Positions 40,262-52,831 of a DNA stretch of 64,000 nucleotides are shown here, piece after piece; position 1 is the stretch's first letter, and every line of letters begins with the position of its first letter. The notes beneath the pieces were generated by a model. It was given only the letters and a program-made list of their open reading frames with translations, did not search any database and was not told the origin of the DNA. The DNA comes from Circinella minor (lineage: Eukaryota; Mucoromycota; Mucoromycetes; Mucorales; Lichtheimiaceae). The translations under genes and the position numbers were made by a program. Location of the stretch: assembly GCA_016758965.1 (NCBI GenBank), contig JAEPRB010000013.1, positions 248,001 to 312,000 on the forward strand, given 5' to 3'.

Positions 40262-41819
40262 ATGACTAGTACTGATACAACTCCCAAAGAAGAAAACCAC
40301 CACAACCAACATTCGACAACAAAAACAACAACATCGGCTATTTCTGAAGAGGAAAGAGAAGAAGAGTTAGTAGCAACTGTAGGCCATGGTTCTGTTGGTT
40401 CTCAATTTGATTTAGACACTTTACGTGAATTATATATACCCAAAGAAATTAGCGATAGGGAAATCAATCATGAGGACGGTAGTGTCACATATAGAAGTAA
40501 CCATTCTTACCCACCTGTAAGACGTTTACGACCTTCTGAACGTAAAAGAATTCTTGTGACAGGAGGTGCTGGATTTGTTGGATCACATTTGGTTGACCGT
40601 TTAATGTTGATGGGTCATGAAGTTATAGTATTGGACAATTTCTTTACTGGAGCAAAACGTAATGTACAACATTGGATTGGTCACCCTCATTTTGAATTGA
40701 TTCGTCACGATGTGGTGGATCCTTTCATGATTGAAGTGTCACAAATTTATCACTTGGCTTGCCCAGCTTCTCCACCACATTATCAATATAATCCAACAAA
40801 GACAGTTAAAACAAGTGTGATGGGAACCATTAATATGCTTGGTTTGGCAAAACGTACAAAAGCTCGATTCTTATTGACTTCAACTTCTGGTAAAGTAATT
40901 TTTGTTTTGTTTTGTTTTGTGTGTGTATATTTATAAATTCGTTTATAAGAGAATAAAAAAAATGGATCTAGAAAACAGAGAAAGAGATGAATAATAACAT
41001 TATAAAAAAATGATAATAGAGATTTATGGTGACCCAGAAGAACATCCTCAAAAAGAAACTTATTGGGGTCATGTAAATCCAATTGGACCACGAGCATGTT
41101 ATGATGAAGGAAAACGAATTGCAGAAACATTAACGTATGCGTATATGAGACAAAATGATGTAGATGTGCGTGTTGCACGGATATTCAAGCAAGTATCTAT
41201 TTAAGAATTTTTTTTTTTATGAATATATTTTACTCTCTTTCTTTCTAACACAACAACAAAATAATTTGGGAAATTATTTAGTACATTTGGTAAGTTTATA
41301 TTAATAACCAATCACTAAAACTTATCATGTGAGCTATTATTATTATTATCTATTTTGCTAATTATTATTTATTTTTTACGTTTAGGTCCACGTATGTCGC
41401 CAGCTGATGGTCGAGTTGTGAGTAATTTTATCATGCAAGCATTAAAAGGAGAACCCCTAACTTTATATGGTGATGGACAACAAACACGATCATTCCAATA
41501 TGTTCATGATCTTGTAGATGGATTAATTCTCTTAATGAACAAAAACTATATGGACCCAGTCAATTTGGGTAATCCAGAAGAATATACCATCAAAAACTTT
41601 GCAGATATTATTCGAGAACAAGTTGCTAACTCATCGGTCGGTCCTGATAATGTTAATATTAAAATATTACCTGCTGCTATGGATGATCCAAAGAAGCGTA
41701 AACCTGATATTAGTAGAGCATTAAAGTACTTGGGATGGAAACCTAGATTTGCTGTAAGACAAGGATTACAAGAAACTGTGGATTGGTTTAAATTACAAGT
41801 GGAAGAAGGTCTTATATAA
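40262..41819 (+). CDS. UXS1: UDP-glucuronate decarboxylase (UDP-xylose synthase), 4 exons, 412 aa
   Basis: Exons: 40262-40889, 41020-41188, 41282-41289 (8 nt), 41386-41819. The 412-aa product is a short-chain dehydrogenase/reductase of the UXS family, making UDP-xylose from UDP-glucuronate. It has the NAD-binding [10 protein letters not shown] (101-110), [27 protein letters not shown], and the catalytic YDEGK (Y237, K241). The family block ARIFNTFGPRM is followed by [13 protein letters not shown] and the C-terminal [15 protein letters not shown]. The tiny exon 3 supplies the T-F of NTFGP; intron 2 begins with GC, not GT. From this ATG there is no membrane anchor, so a cytosolic enzyme is expected. 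UDP-xylose serves glycan and wall synthesis. Confidence 0.94.
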
Positions 41820-42235
41820 TCAAAGTATATTTATATATATATAAAATACAATAACAACAATACATATAGCATAATTAGCAATTACTATTTACATTAACAA
41901 GGATTACCATTACTGTCATCGATTACTTATCATATTATATATTTTATATAACATCACTTGCTCACACAATAGTAACCATCCCCCTCCCAAATACATACAA
42001 ATTGCATGTTTTAGATACCATTCACTTACCACAATACAATACTACAAAAATTTAAGAAAAAAAGCTTTTTTTTTCTTTGATCTTACATAAATATATTATA
42101 CAATAACATATAACATTGAATTATTATTAATATTATCTTGATTTAAAGAAAGAGAGAGATAGAAATAATGAAAAGAGAAATAAAAATGGAGATATGAGGG
42201 GTGGTAGGGTGAAGGGTAAAAAAGGATATACAAGT
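41820..42235. other. Convergent 3' spacer
   Basis: AT-rich 3' flanks of the UXS (+) and Dap1 (-) genes, with no coding signal. Confidence 0.5.
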
Positions 42236-43006
42236 TTATTCGTTTTCAACAAGTTTACCAACTAACAAATACTTTGCAGCAAAATGTTGTTCCCATTCAC
42301 GTAAAGATTCCCATTCATCAGGTGCTAAATCTTCCAACTTATCAATAGCCAATGAAGGGTCAGTAATCATATCCATATCAAATGAATTCTTTGCTAATCC
42401 TCTAGAAGCATCATGACCAGCAAAGTTTGCATAAGGACCACCTATTTATATATAAAGTATTATCGGTTTGGTTTCATATCATTATAAGATTTAAAAAAGA
42501 AATGAAAAAAAAAAGATGTATATATTTACCAGGTCCATAAAAATTACGACCACGAGTTACATCGTAAACACTACCATTGACACCCATTAATACACGTCCA
42601 TCCTCACCTGTACCATCAAATGGTAACAAAGTCTTGGGAGTATAATTATTAAACACAATAACATCAGGATGTTTAGCAGGAATAGCACTAGGTTTGCTTG
42701 ATTGTGCGTAAGAACGAATAACGTAAGCTAATACCTATAAAACAAACATAAATAAACATAAATAATTACATATATAAACACACATACATTTTGTTTTATC
42801 TATAATCTTTTCATCCCTTGTTACTTACTGCTGCCAAAGCCCAGTTGACAGGGTTTTCTATATATAACAATGACATTACAAATTTAGGTTGATAAACAAA
42901 ATTATTCTTAAAAAAAAAAGAAAAAAGTGATTTGGTTTCCCAATAATTTTATTTTATTTTGTTTACCTTTAAATTGTGTGAAAACTGTATTTAACGTAGT
43001 AGTCAT
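42236..43006 (-). CDS. DAP1: Dap1/PGRMC-like heme-binding membrane protein, 4 exons, 159 aa
   Basis: Exons: 43006-42967, 42857-42829, 42734-42530, 42441-42236. The protein has one N-terminal hydrophobic helix (about residues 17-32, NWALAAVLAYVIRSYA) and a cytochrome-b5-like domain of the membrane-associated progesterone receptor type: FNNYTPKTLLPFDG, VLMGVNGSVYDVTRGRNFYG (Y80 and Y89), PGGPYANFAGHDASRGLAKN. Family members bind heme through tyrosines, not the two histidines of true cytochrome b5, and activate P450 enzymes such as the sterol demethylase Erg11 at the ER. The 159-aa length matches yeast Dap1. Confidence 0.93.
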
Positions 43007-45072
43007 GTCTGCCCTATACATTATTCAATTAAATATACAATATTTGATGAATGGTAATAAAAGAAAGAAAAAAAAGAGCCCTCCAAAAAAAGTAATAATA
43101 CGAGATGCAGAAAAATAGAAGAAAAAGAGTTGTGGACTTATAAAAAAAAAACCAGATTATTACTTGTTCATGATTTCTTTATTTGTTTAAAATTAGCAGA
43201 GTGTATATATAAAAAGAAACCACACACTCTTCCTCAGCCAATATTTTTGGATTTTGGGGGGAAAAGTTAATATTATGAAATTAGAAATGCCGTTTTTAGA
43301 GGGCGTACGTATAATCATTTGAAAACTCTGTGTAACCAGGCACCCAAATTTTGTTGTTATGCATTTTATATTGTCAGGTGATCTTATTATTGCCATCAAG
43401 AGACTACTTTGTAATGATAGAGAGGAAAAAAAATAACAAAGGTCAATTTCTGGCCTTCTTTCTTGTATAAATTATATACGATATAAATATTACGTAAAGA
43501 AAAGACTTTTTTTTTCTTTTTGCTATTGAATACTTCATATTTTTTGTTGAAGAAAATTTATTTTATGAGTTAAAAGTGATTAAATAAGAAAAAGTTGAAA
43601 TTAAAGAGAAGAAAAGAGAATTATGTTGAACTACTAGTGTTGTGAGGGATACTTTGAGCATGCGTTTCTGCTTGAATTTTTCTGCAAGTGTAGGGTCGCT
43701 TTAGCTGAAGACAAAATACTTAATGTGCCGACCAAAGTGCAGTAAAAAGATATAGTGATTACATCATAGTAATCAATTTTAAGCTTTTTGATATAACACA
43801 TCAAAAAGTTTGGGTTGAAAATGAAAATTTGTTATGAATATTATGGGAATTTGTGTTTATATATTATTGTAAACAATGAATATACTTTACAGATAAAGAA
43901 AGGTTAAGCGGTAAAAAATATATCATTTTGTCTTTCTATTTTTTTTACTTAACGCAGAATGGATACGGGAAGAATTACGTCGTCTTTGCAAAAAAAAAAA
44001 ATACTAGTGAAAAGAGAAAGTTACACTTAGTCGCTCAATAATGTCAGAGCGAGGAGGACATAACGTTCGCTTTTAGTTATTATTTCTTTTCCCTTTTGTA
44101 GTAGCATTTCTTATTATTTACTCGATACGGTAATTTTGATAATAGAAGATTAAAAATAGTTCGAACCGTGGAAGTACAACATAATATAAACAATATGCCC
44201 TAATTGTTGGAAAATTATTAAATATTTTTAAAAAATATTTTTTTTACGCCTTGAAAATGAGTCAAAAGTTGTGGAATCAGGGCGGTTAAAACAAACTTAT
44301 ATATAGACCCTTTCAAAGTCATTTGATGTCATTTAAGTCTTGAATATTTTTTCTACGTAATAATCTTATTTGATAATAATAGGATGGTACTTATTAAACA
44401 TGTTTTGAACTATAAAATTACTAGGTGGATTCGTTGTAAATTGATCCAATGGTGAAAGTAAATACTGTAGCTGACAATTCATCACGTACAACAGTCTCTA
44501 ATCCATCCAGAACACGATAGATAGGGGCTAAGAAAAGTTTTTTATATTCTTTTCATATCGAAACTGTTAATAACCTTATAATAGTAGTAAAAAATTAAAT
44601 ACAAAGCAAAGAGTAATACATATGAAGGACACCTTCTAAGAAACACTTGTCAATGGTAAAACTTTTTGGAGCATGGTTTTCAAGTCTCAAGTGCTTAATT
44701 ATAAGTCCGTTTTCCATTGCATTAAGCTGTATTTTAACCCCACTTTTTATTTATTTAGCTTACTTAGGATAAACTAATAAGGCCATTACGTATTAGATCC
44801 CCATGTAGATATATATTTTGGAATATTAGGAAAAAAACATTACCAATATATATTATTAATGACATATAAAAATAAATAAACAAAATCAAAAGATACGTAT
44901 ATAATACAACTATTCTTTTTTATTATTATTATTTTTTATGATCATCATTATCAATGAAAGGAAGATATATATATAAATATTTTATAACAAAAGTGAGCAA
45001 AAAACCAAAAAATTGTTAGGTACATCTATTCAATTATTATTATTAATTAATAATATATCGAAAAAAAAAGAA
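43007..45072. other. 2-kb gene-poor region with a coding-like fragment
   Basis: This contains the Dap1 upstream region and AT-rich sequence. On the minus strand at 44527-44421 an acceptor-like TTAG precedes 35 open codons then TAG (IYRVLDGLETVVRDELSATV in part) that read like an exon, but no upstream partner exon was found. No complete gene is supported. Confidence 0.4.
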
Positions 45073-46891
45073 TTATTTATATTGGCTGGAGACAAGCTTA
45101 GCAATGGTTTGAAGTTGAATATTGCTAGTTCCTTCATAGATAGCACCAATCTTGGCATCACGGTAGAATTTTTCAACACCAAGTTCACGAGTGAAACCAA
45201 CACCACCACACCATTCGATGGCTTTGCTTGCAGCCTTTTCTGCGATTTGAGAAGCATACAATTTAGCCATAGCGGCTTCCTTAATAAAGTTACGACCTTC
45301 TTCCTTCATACGAGCAGCGTTATAGGTTAATAAACGAGCAGCTTCAATTTCCATAGCGACTATATAATAATAATAATAATAATAATTGTTTATTTACCAT
45401 TTCCATTTTCTTTCTTTTCTTTACGATTAAATGAAATAATTACTTACTTTGAGCATATTGATGTTGCATGCCTTGGAAATCACCAATGTGAGTATTGAAT
45501 TGCTTACGTTGGAACAAGTAAGGCAAAGCGATATCATAAGCACCTTGAGCAATACCCAACATTTGAGCAGCAATACCGATACGGCCTTCATTCAAGATTT
45601 CGATGGCATACTTGTAACCCTTACCAACTTCACCCAAGACGTTTTCCTTGGGAACCTTGATATCATCAAAGTTCAAAACGCAAGTAGAGGATGCACGAAT
45701 ACCCAATTTACTTTCCTTCTTTGCAATTTCGACACCCATTTCCTTTTCAACAACGAAACAGGTAATACCCTTATAACCCTTGGAGGGATCCCTAACAATA
45801 ATAGAAGTAATGTTATTATTATTCTTTTTTCCCACGCTTAAATTTGAATAATATATATCTATTGCTTTCTACTTACAAGTTAGCAAAGACCAAAAAGATA
45901 TCAGCTTCACCCGAGTTAGTGATCCACATCTTGGAACCATTCAAAACATAATGATCACCATTATCAACAGCACGGGTTTGTAAAGCAAAAGCATCAGAAC
46001 CAGAACCAGCTTCAGAAAGACAGAAAGAACCGACAGTATTGGTAGCCAAGCGAGGCAAGAAACGCTTCTTGATATCTTCATTACCATATTTACGAACCAA
46101 AGTACCAACCAAAGTGTTTTGAACATCACACATAACAGATACAGAAGGGTCGATCTTTGCTAATTCTTCAATAACGATAATAGCAGAGGTGAATGAACAG
46201 TTGGAACCATCATATTCAGCTTCAGTTTCAACCCCCATAAGCTATTAAAATAAAAATTATTTATGACGTTAGTGAAACTTTTCCCCGATTTTTGTTTTGT
46301 TACTTGAATAAATGACAAAATAACTTACACCTTGATCGAAAAGACCTTGGACAACAGACTTATCCATTACTTCAGCTTCATCCATTTGTAATACTTTTGG
46401 CTTGATAACATCATTGGCAAACTTTGATACTTTTTTTTTTTAAAAAAAAAGAAAGGTGAATTAGAATATCGAACACTAGTTATTACTAGGTAAGAACTTT
46501 CACACCCACCAAACACCCCCTTGTTTCTTTATTGACCAGTAATACCTCTCAAATCATCTTATACACAATACGCGCCCTTTCCCAATTTTTTAAATTATAT
46601 TTACCAACATCCTTAAGCATAAGCTCTTCTTCAGTGAAAGTTTGAAGCGAAGCAGTTGCATTACGAGCAATGGCAGAGTGGGTGAATGATCTTTTATTTT
46701 TACATATTTGGAATTGAAAGAATATTGGCATGTCAGAATATGAACAGAGTTGTTAATGGAGAGAAGGAAAGAGAGAGAGAAAGAGCAATGACTTTAACAT
46801 ATAATAGTAATAATAATAATAATAATAATAAATACCTCTTGGGCATGGCACGAGTAGCCAAACCGAACGAACGAGCAGCAGTTCTCAACAT
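45073..46891 (-). CDS. ACADSB: Short/branched-chain acyl-CoA dehydrogenase (ACADSB-like), 6 exons, 412 aa
   Basis: Exons: 46891-46836, 46690-46605, 46429-46329, 46241-45877, 45791-45448, 45359-45073. The Arg/Ser/Ala-rich N-terminus ([19 protein letters not shown]) is a good mitochondrial presequence. The acyl-CoA dehydrogenase fold follows: [20 protein letters not shown] (FAD/substrate loop), [64 protein letters not shown]. The catalytic base is Glu393 in [15 protein letters not shown]. The sequence is closest to ACADSB, which oxidises 2-methylbutyryl-CoA and isobutyryl-CoA in isoleucine/valine breakdown, but short straight-chain substrates cannot be excluded. Dikaryotic yeasts such as S. cerevisiae lack mitochondrial acyl-CoA dehydrogenases. 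Confidence 0.94.
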
Positions 46892-47308
46892 TGTTTCAGA
46901 TATAAAGGAAGAAAGAAGAGAAGAAAGTGAGTTATAAAAAGCAGCTGGAGCACCTTTTTATTTTCTCGGCATTTTAAACTTCTTGCTTAGTTAGTTTTCA
47001 CATGGCGATGGTTCGCCCCTGCCACCAAAAACTATCACATCAAAGGGTAAAAAGACAATTTGTATTACATGAACGAAAATGCGGGGGATCAACTAGGAAT
47101 AATACAAAAGCAAAACTGTTTTAAATTCAGCTTCAGGCGGAAGACAAATGAGAACCAAAACCAAACAATTTCTCAATTTTTCCATTCCCTAAATTTCTGT
47201 GAGATTAATGAGGATGTGAAAGTTAACGGATATGAAATTAACGGGGTCCCTCTGTACACATGGAGATGTACAACAGGAGAAAGGAGGAATCGATGTATTT
47301 GTAGAAGA
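46892..47308. other. Spacer upstream of the acyl-CoA dehydrogenase gene
   Basis: This contains the acyl-CoA dehydrogenase upstream region. An open frame at 47060-47320 on the plus strand has no recognised family and lies against the end of the transposase relic. Confidence 0.4.
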
Positions 47309-49100
47309 TCAAGCTTTTGATAATCTAGAAACCGCAATGTTGAATCCTCTAGCTTTATTATGGTTGAATGTACTTGACTTATGAACAGGATAATAGTGTG
47401 GATTGGTGCATCTTAAAGGGTCTCGTTGACAGGTATTATTTTGTTGTACCGTCTAATTTTTTTGATGCTTGGTAGGACTATGACAAACCGAGCAAGTACG
47501 ACTACTTATGTGCTCGTTGGTGCTATATACATGGTCATGTTCAGGAGCATCCAGTTGCTTGATCAATTTGGAGTTCGCAGCACCTCGTTTGTGTTTTTTA
47601 ATTCTACTGGTTGCTGCCTTGTACAGTTCAAATGACACAACCCTTTCCAATGAATTTTGATCTCGCCAACTGGGTCCTAGCTTTTGTTTAAACCGTTCAT
47701 GTCGTTTTTCATGTTTAGATGAAAAAGTAACTGCTTGGCTGTATATTTGAGTGCTTTGGGTGGTCGGATATAGTTTGTTATTATTAGTTGTGTGTCCATA
47801 GTTGTCATTGGAGCTGATGATGATCATGATAACGATGATCGATCAGACACTGAATACTTCAGATAAGATTTTATTGTTTCAATAACTTGAGATGTTATTG
47901 TAGTCGTCACTGTCGCTGCCACACCTACAATCACAGTCAGCCCCTGTTTTTGCACCTCCCGCTTTTGCAAATATCCCAGTCATGCACCCTTTGTTTTTGG
48001 AAATGTTAGAAATACTTAATGGAATCACAACTTGCAACTTGCATCAAGGTTTTTGGACGAGTTGGGCTAATCGGGAGTAAACTATACTATAATTTAATAA
48101 TTGTGTATAGTATTCTTATGAATCATTATCCAAATATGGAAATACCTAAAGTACCAGCAAAGAATAATCGATGAGATGTTGTATTTAAATATATATCAAG
48201 TCTTACTTGTTCAAGACTTCGATTCTGCAACAAAAAATCAAGTATCACAGGTGTGCGTCAACCGGGGGTTGAGTGTACCAATGGCTTGTCACTGCCAGTA
48301 CTTGCATCTTCTTACTCAGCGTTGTTCGTTTTCAAAAACATTTTGAATTCCATTTTTGGCCGCACAATGCTTCGTAACGAGAACGTCATTGTTTCAATCA
48401 CCTTCCTCTTCCTCCTTTCTTCTTCTATATTATCGTCATCATTGTCACCGTTATTATTATGATTATCAGTCGACTGGACACCACGCACTTTTTCAATGTA
48501 GAGACTTCCAAACGACAATGTGCTTCTATGGATTTGTATCCAGCTGCCTTGAATATTTCTAATCAGTCATAGTCTTTGTGACTTTTTAAGCGATCTGCCA
48601 ATCATGTACCAGGTATATCAGCATCAGGATTACTGCGCATCAACTTTTCTTAAATGGGTGGGAGGACATTATGTGAAAAAGTACGGCGTTGATCAAGAGA
48701 GTTTTCATACTTTCGGATATCCTTGACTGCTTTTGCATGGTTTGATGACTTTTCCAAAATCATCATTTAATCGTGGTGATAATTCGGAAGACCAGCTTGA
48801 AATGTGTCGATTACGATGGCTCGGTCAATACCAGTCAATCGGAATTGACGTTGATATTGACGTTGCTCTTCACCATCTTCCTTTTTAGTGGCAGCTGTTG
48901 ATGATAATGGTGTTGGTCTTATTGTACCTTCAAACTTGCAAGACTTTGGTGGCTGTTAATTAAATCATATATCATGATTAGTAAATGATGTACCATGAAA
49001 TACATGTGCATATTTTTACATATAACCATTCCAAATATATACAGTTCAAATATAACTCACCTCTTGGCCTAGAATGACCTTATGTACCCTACACTTAACT
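47309..49100 (-). pseudogene. Decayed transposase-like gene, possibly Fanzor/TnpB-type
   Basis: On the minus strand, pieces of one protein can be followed in shifting frames. The first is a possible exon ending VHKVILGQE with a GTGAG donor at 49060, joined to PPKSCKFEGTIRPTPLS at 48953. Next come QRQFRLTGIDRAIVIDTF, then FSHNVLPPI and KLMRSNPDADIPGT broken by in-frame stops. Near 47640-47490 is SNEH-like text with a Cys pair (TNEHISSRTCSVCHSPTKHQ), then a TAG. In the same frame a second Cys pair follows (CQRDPLRC), then FNHNKARGFNIAVSRLSKA and TGA at 47311-47309. A C-terminal zinc ribbon followed by an A-x-x-x-N-I helix is the end of TnpB/Fanzor nucleases, which occur in Mucoromycota; the usual RD before it is lost here. 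Several stops and frameshifts show it is dead. No terminal repeats were found, so the family assignment is tentative. Confidence 0.45.
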
Positions 49101-50036
49101 TTCTCCCCCCCCCTTTTTTTTTAAAAAAAAAAAGAATTTTGGATTAAGCTATGCGAATGAGAGATAAGTCGTCAGTAGTAACTTCGAAAAAAAAGTACAT
49201 CACAAATAGAATTATAGCATACTGTTTAATGTAAAAAAAAAAGAAGAAAAGGAGAGGTATTATAGATAAGAGTTCTTATTTTTATTAGAGTATATAAACA
49301 AAGAAGTGAAAAAATATATATATTGATAAAATCGCTACACTTAGTATACACACAATAGTATAGATAAATATAAACATGAAATCATGCTGACGTCTTACGT
49401 AACCACTTTGTATAAAGCTGGTGTTAGTTTCATGTATACTGATGTACAGGACATCTTTTTCCATTTATCATTATAAACATATCTGAAAATAGCTTACAGA
49501 TTCAAAAACTATATAATTAAAATAATGCTTCTATCATATATATTTTAAAAGTTACAATTATATTTCCATTATTCATTATATCTTTAATTTTATATATATT
49601 GTGAAGTTTTATTTGTTTTGTTATATAAACACATACGTCTGATATATTCTTTTTTTTATAAAGGAATCATTATCTATAATATGATATTTTTCTAAAATCC
49701 ATCTTGTGCATGTTCTGTAAGTTATTTTCATATTACTACGTTATTTTCGTTTTGAATGTAATCTTATTCAACCCTTATTCAGGTGGAAAAATGTTATGAT
49801 TAAATGACTAAGAATAACTTATCGGCACGATATCTAGCATATATGATAAAAACTAATACTACGCACAGCTTATTGAGGTAATTTATTGAGTTTTTCCTAT
49901 TAATTCGCGTCGTAGTAACAGATCTAATTTAGTGTCATTAGTAGGTGTTGATGTTAAACACGCTTGGAAAAAAGTCTGTGTTGGATTCAATTATACTAGC
50001 CTGAAAACAATAATTTTTTGTTTCAGATTCTTCTTT
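49101..50036. other. AT-rich gap
   Basis: AT-rich intergenic sequence with C/T and A runs (49106-49133). No coding signal is seen. Confidence 0.5.
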
Positions 50037-52831
50037 TTATTCAATTTTAAATGTCTTTTTAAAATATCGTTTTCCATAAAAAACAGTTACTATACTAATT
50101 ACTGTCCATAAAACACCAACAACCAATTCTATTGCTTGTTGTGTTTTTGATGTTACTAAGAAAGTTCGAAATACGGGTGTATTCCATCTAGAATAGACAT
50201 TAAAATAATTAATAAATCAATTGGGGGGGTATGACGTACATAATATTTAAGAAATGATTTTTACTACTAATATATACTTACGTGCTTTCTGTCCAAGTTG
50301 ATTTTGTAGAATCAATAATAAGAACTTTTCCACTAGATTCATCATATTTTAATCCAGTTCCATATGCATCATGATAATTTGTAAATGTTTGAACACATTG
50401 TTTTTTAATACAGTATTCTCCTTGATTACAATCTTGAATAGTAGCACAAGATGATAATGTTGGTGAAGAACGACTTGTTACATCTGCAAGAAATGTAAAA
50501 ACAAATCGTGGTAGGAGTTGTGGTTGTGGATTACGAAAACTGAATATAGAAGAATAATGACTTATACGAGTAATGCCTGAAACTAAATAAATAAAATATT
50601 TATATGATGGATTGATTCAATGAGCCGTGAGTAATTCTTGAAAAACATATATTATACATATGATATTTGTCTTTTGATTACTTTACCATTGAAATAATTT
50701 TGCATAAAAGAACAAGAAAAATTGGAGACTAAACAATCCATCAAAGATTCAACCAATGTGCAATTGGCAGTAATCTGTTCAGCTACGCTCGTGTTACCTT
50801 GTGCCTGCAGATACGTTGTTTTTGCTGTAGTGGTAGCTAATTGACAGATAGATGATAGATCTAATCCTTTTAAGGTATCATCCAAATCGCTGTTGTACAA
50901 ACTACATGTGATAGTTATAGACGTATTTACATGAATACGTATAGATGAGGAATGAGAAAAAATATATAACCTACTCATCCACTCTCTTCTTAATAAGTTA
51001 CCTTCCAAGTTCTTTTTGAAAATCTGTAATTACTACTGCTGGTATATTTTGTTTTTGTTTCAAAAAACTCATCGTACTACTTCCAGGTGGTAATTTACGT
51101 TGAACATTATCTTCATATGCTGGGTGAATTGAAAATATGGATGCATTCGAATTTATTGTATTTTGTTGTTGCTGTAATGATGCTACTAATGATTCACTTG
51201 TTTTAATATCATCTACATGAGCCCAATATTCACCATTTGTTGTCATTGAGATTGAACCCAATTCAATAATGGAATCAATTTGATCAAAATTAATTCGTTT
51301 AAAATCTAGTGTTCGAACACATGGATTTGTACACGGGGCATTTGAGCCATAAGGACAAGTAACGGCACGCGACTCATTAGTACATGTAAATGGTTGAGAT
51401 ATATCTTGTACAAAACGTTGTGATCCTGCATAACCCCATGATTCTGCTGAAAATGCAGTATATAAAATATGCTTAGGTAGATTGGTTGTATCAACACGAC
51501 TCAATGCTTCTGCAGCAGCAAGAATTCCTACTAATCCAGAAACATCATGTCCAGCACCATTTGTCAAGTCGTGGAAAAGGGATCTACTATCCATTCCAGC
51601 AGTTAACATGACAATGGTTTTTTTGTCATCGGCCTGGATATCCACAGATGGAGTTGAATAAACAGATAATCCGCCAATAGCTTCACACCATCCACGTCGA
51701 AGACATGTTTCAGAATTCATGGCTGCCCACATGAATAACTCAAAATCAACTGCTTGTAATGGATAATTATCATAACCTTTTTCTTCATTGTATTCTACAG
51801 TCTATATACAAATTAATTATAACAATTAATTGTCACTATGCATTAGTATTATATATAAGAAGTGAGAGTAGGAATGAATAGTAACTTGAGAAAAAAACAT
51901 ACTTTCATAACAAAATTATATATTTGTGTGGATATTTTATTGACAGGGTTTATGCCAAAAATGGGTATTTCGAATTCACTTTCTAATAAATTTTGTCCCT
52001 GAAAATTTTAAATTAAAAGTTGAGTCTCTTTTTCTTTATTGCCTTACCTATAAAAATGTAATCATAAAAAAAAAGAAAAAGAAAAATTTACCTGTGGGTT
52101 CCAATTATATGGATCATCATCGTCAGCATAAAGTCCAAATTGACAATTGGGACAATTTTCTTCAGGTGAATGTAAGTTTTGAAAATCATTTTGGTTCATG
52201 GCTTCTCTTAATAAAACAATTAATCCATTGACTCGTCCCGTTGATTGTAATGCATTGATATTATCTCTATTTTTTTTTTTTGTTAAAACGAAATATAGAC
52301 TAATTTATCTGACATATCCACACTTGGAGTTCCCCCCCCCCCTTTTTTTTATTACCTTGTAAGTAAATTGTAACCAAGAACAATGCCATAGGTATCCGAC
52401 GATCCAAATTGACCAGCAACAAAATCATCCATTTGGTTTTGAGACTTTACATGGTAAAGTACACCACTGCCTGTCTTTGGCGCTACATATGTAATTTATG
52501 TTTTTCATTTCATTTTAAATGTTAGTTTATACCCTTTTTAATCTTTAGGTATATATATTTCACTACTTAATTGATGTGTTACGTAGTCATTACCATGGCA
52601 ACCAATAGTATTCGTGGCATTCAAAAGTCTTACACAAGGCCAATTATTTAGATTAGTATAAATGTAAGGATATAAACTACTTCCAATGTCCTCTGCTATT
52701 TTTAATAAAAAAAAAGGAAATAAGCTTTAATGATTACTGTTCAGACTTTTTTTAACATTTTATTTACCAGAGGCACATGAAAAGATCAGTAATGAAACTG
52801 TAGTGATAGTCACGAGAAAGTGATATAGCAT
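50037..52831 (-). CDS. NCSTN: Nicastrin, gamma-secretase subunit, 9 exons, 676 aa
   Basis: Exons: 52831-52768, 52695-52594, 52482-52356, 52266-52092, 51998-51903, 51801-51002, 50901-50687, 50582-50282, 50187-50037. The product has a signal peptide (MLYHFLVTITTVSLLIFSCA) and a large Cys- and N-glycosylation-site-rich ectodomain with an aminopeptidase-like lobe: TAGMDSRSLFHDL, GHDVSGLVGILAAAEALS, ILYTAFSAESWGYAGSQRF (Glu308 and GYAGS at the place of the human Glu333/DYIGS motif), SIIELGSISM, RKLPPGSSTMSFL. One C-terminal transmembrane helix follows (about 645-665) with a short basic tail. Nicastrin is the substrate-gating subunit of gamma-secretase (with presenilin, Aph1, Pen2). An upstream in-frame Met exists at 52954, but the chosen start gives a clean signal peptide. 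Confidence 0.92.

Noticed and set aside
44158..44180. GTTCGAAC sequence as a tRNA T-loop (B box)
   Set aside because: The flanking bases do not complete GGTTCGANNCC and no acceptor or D stem could be drawn.
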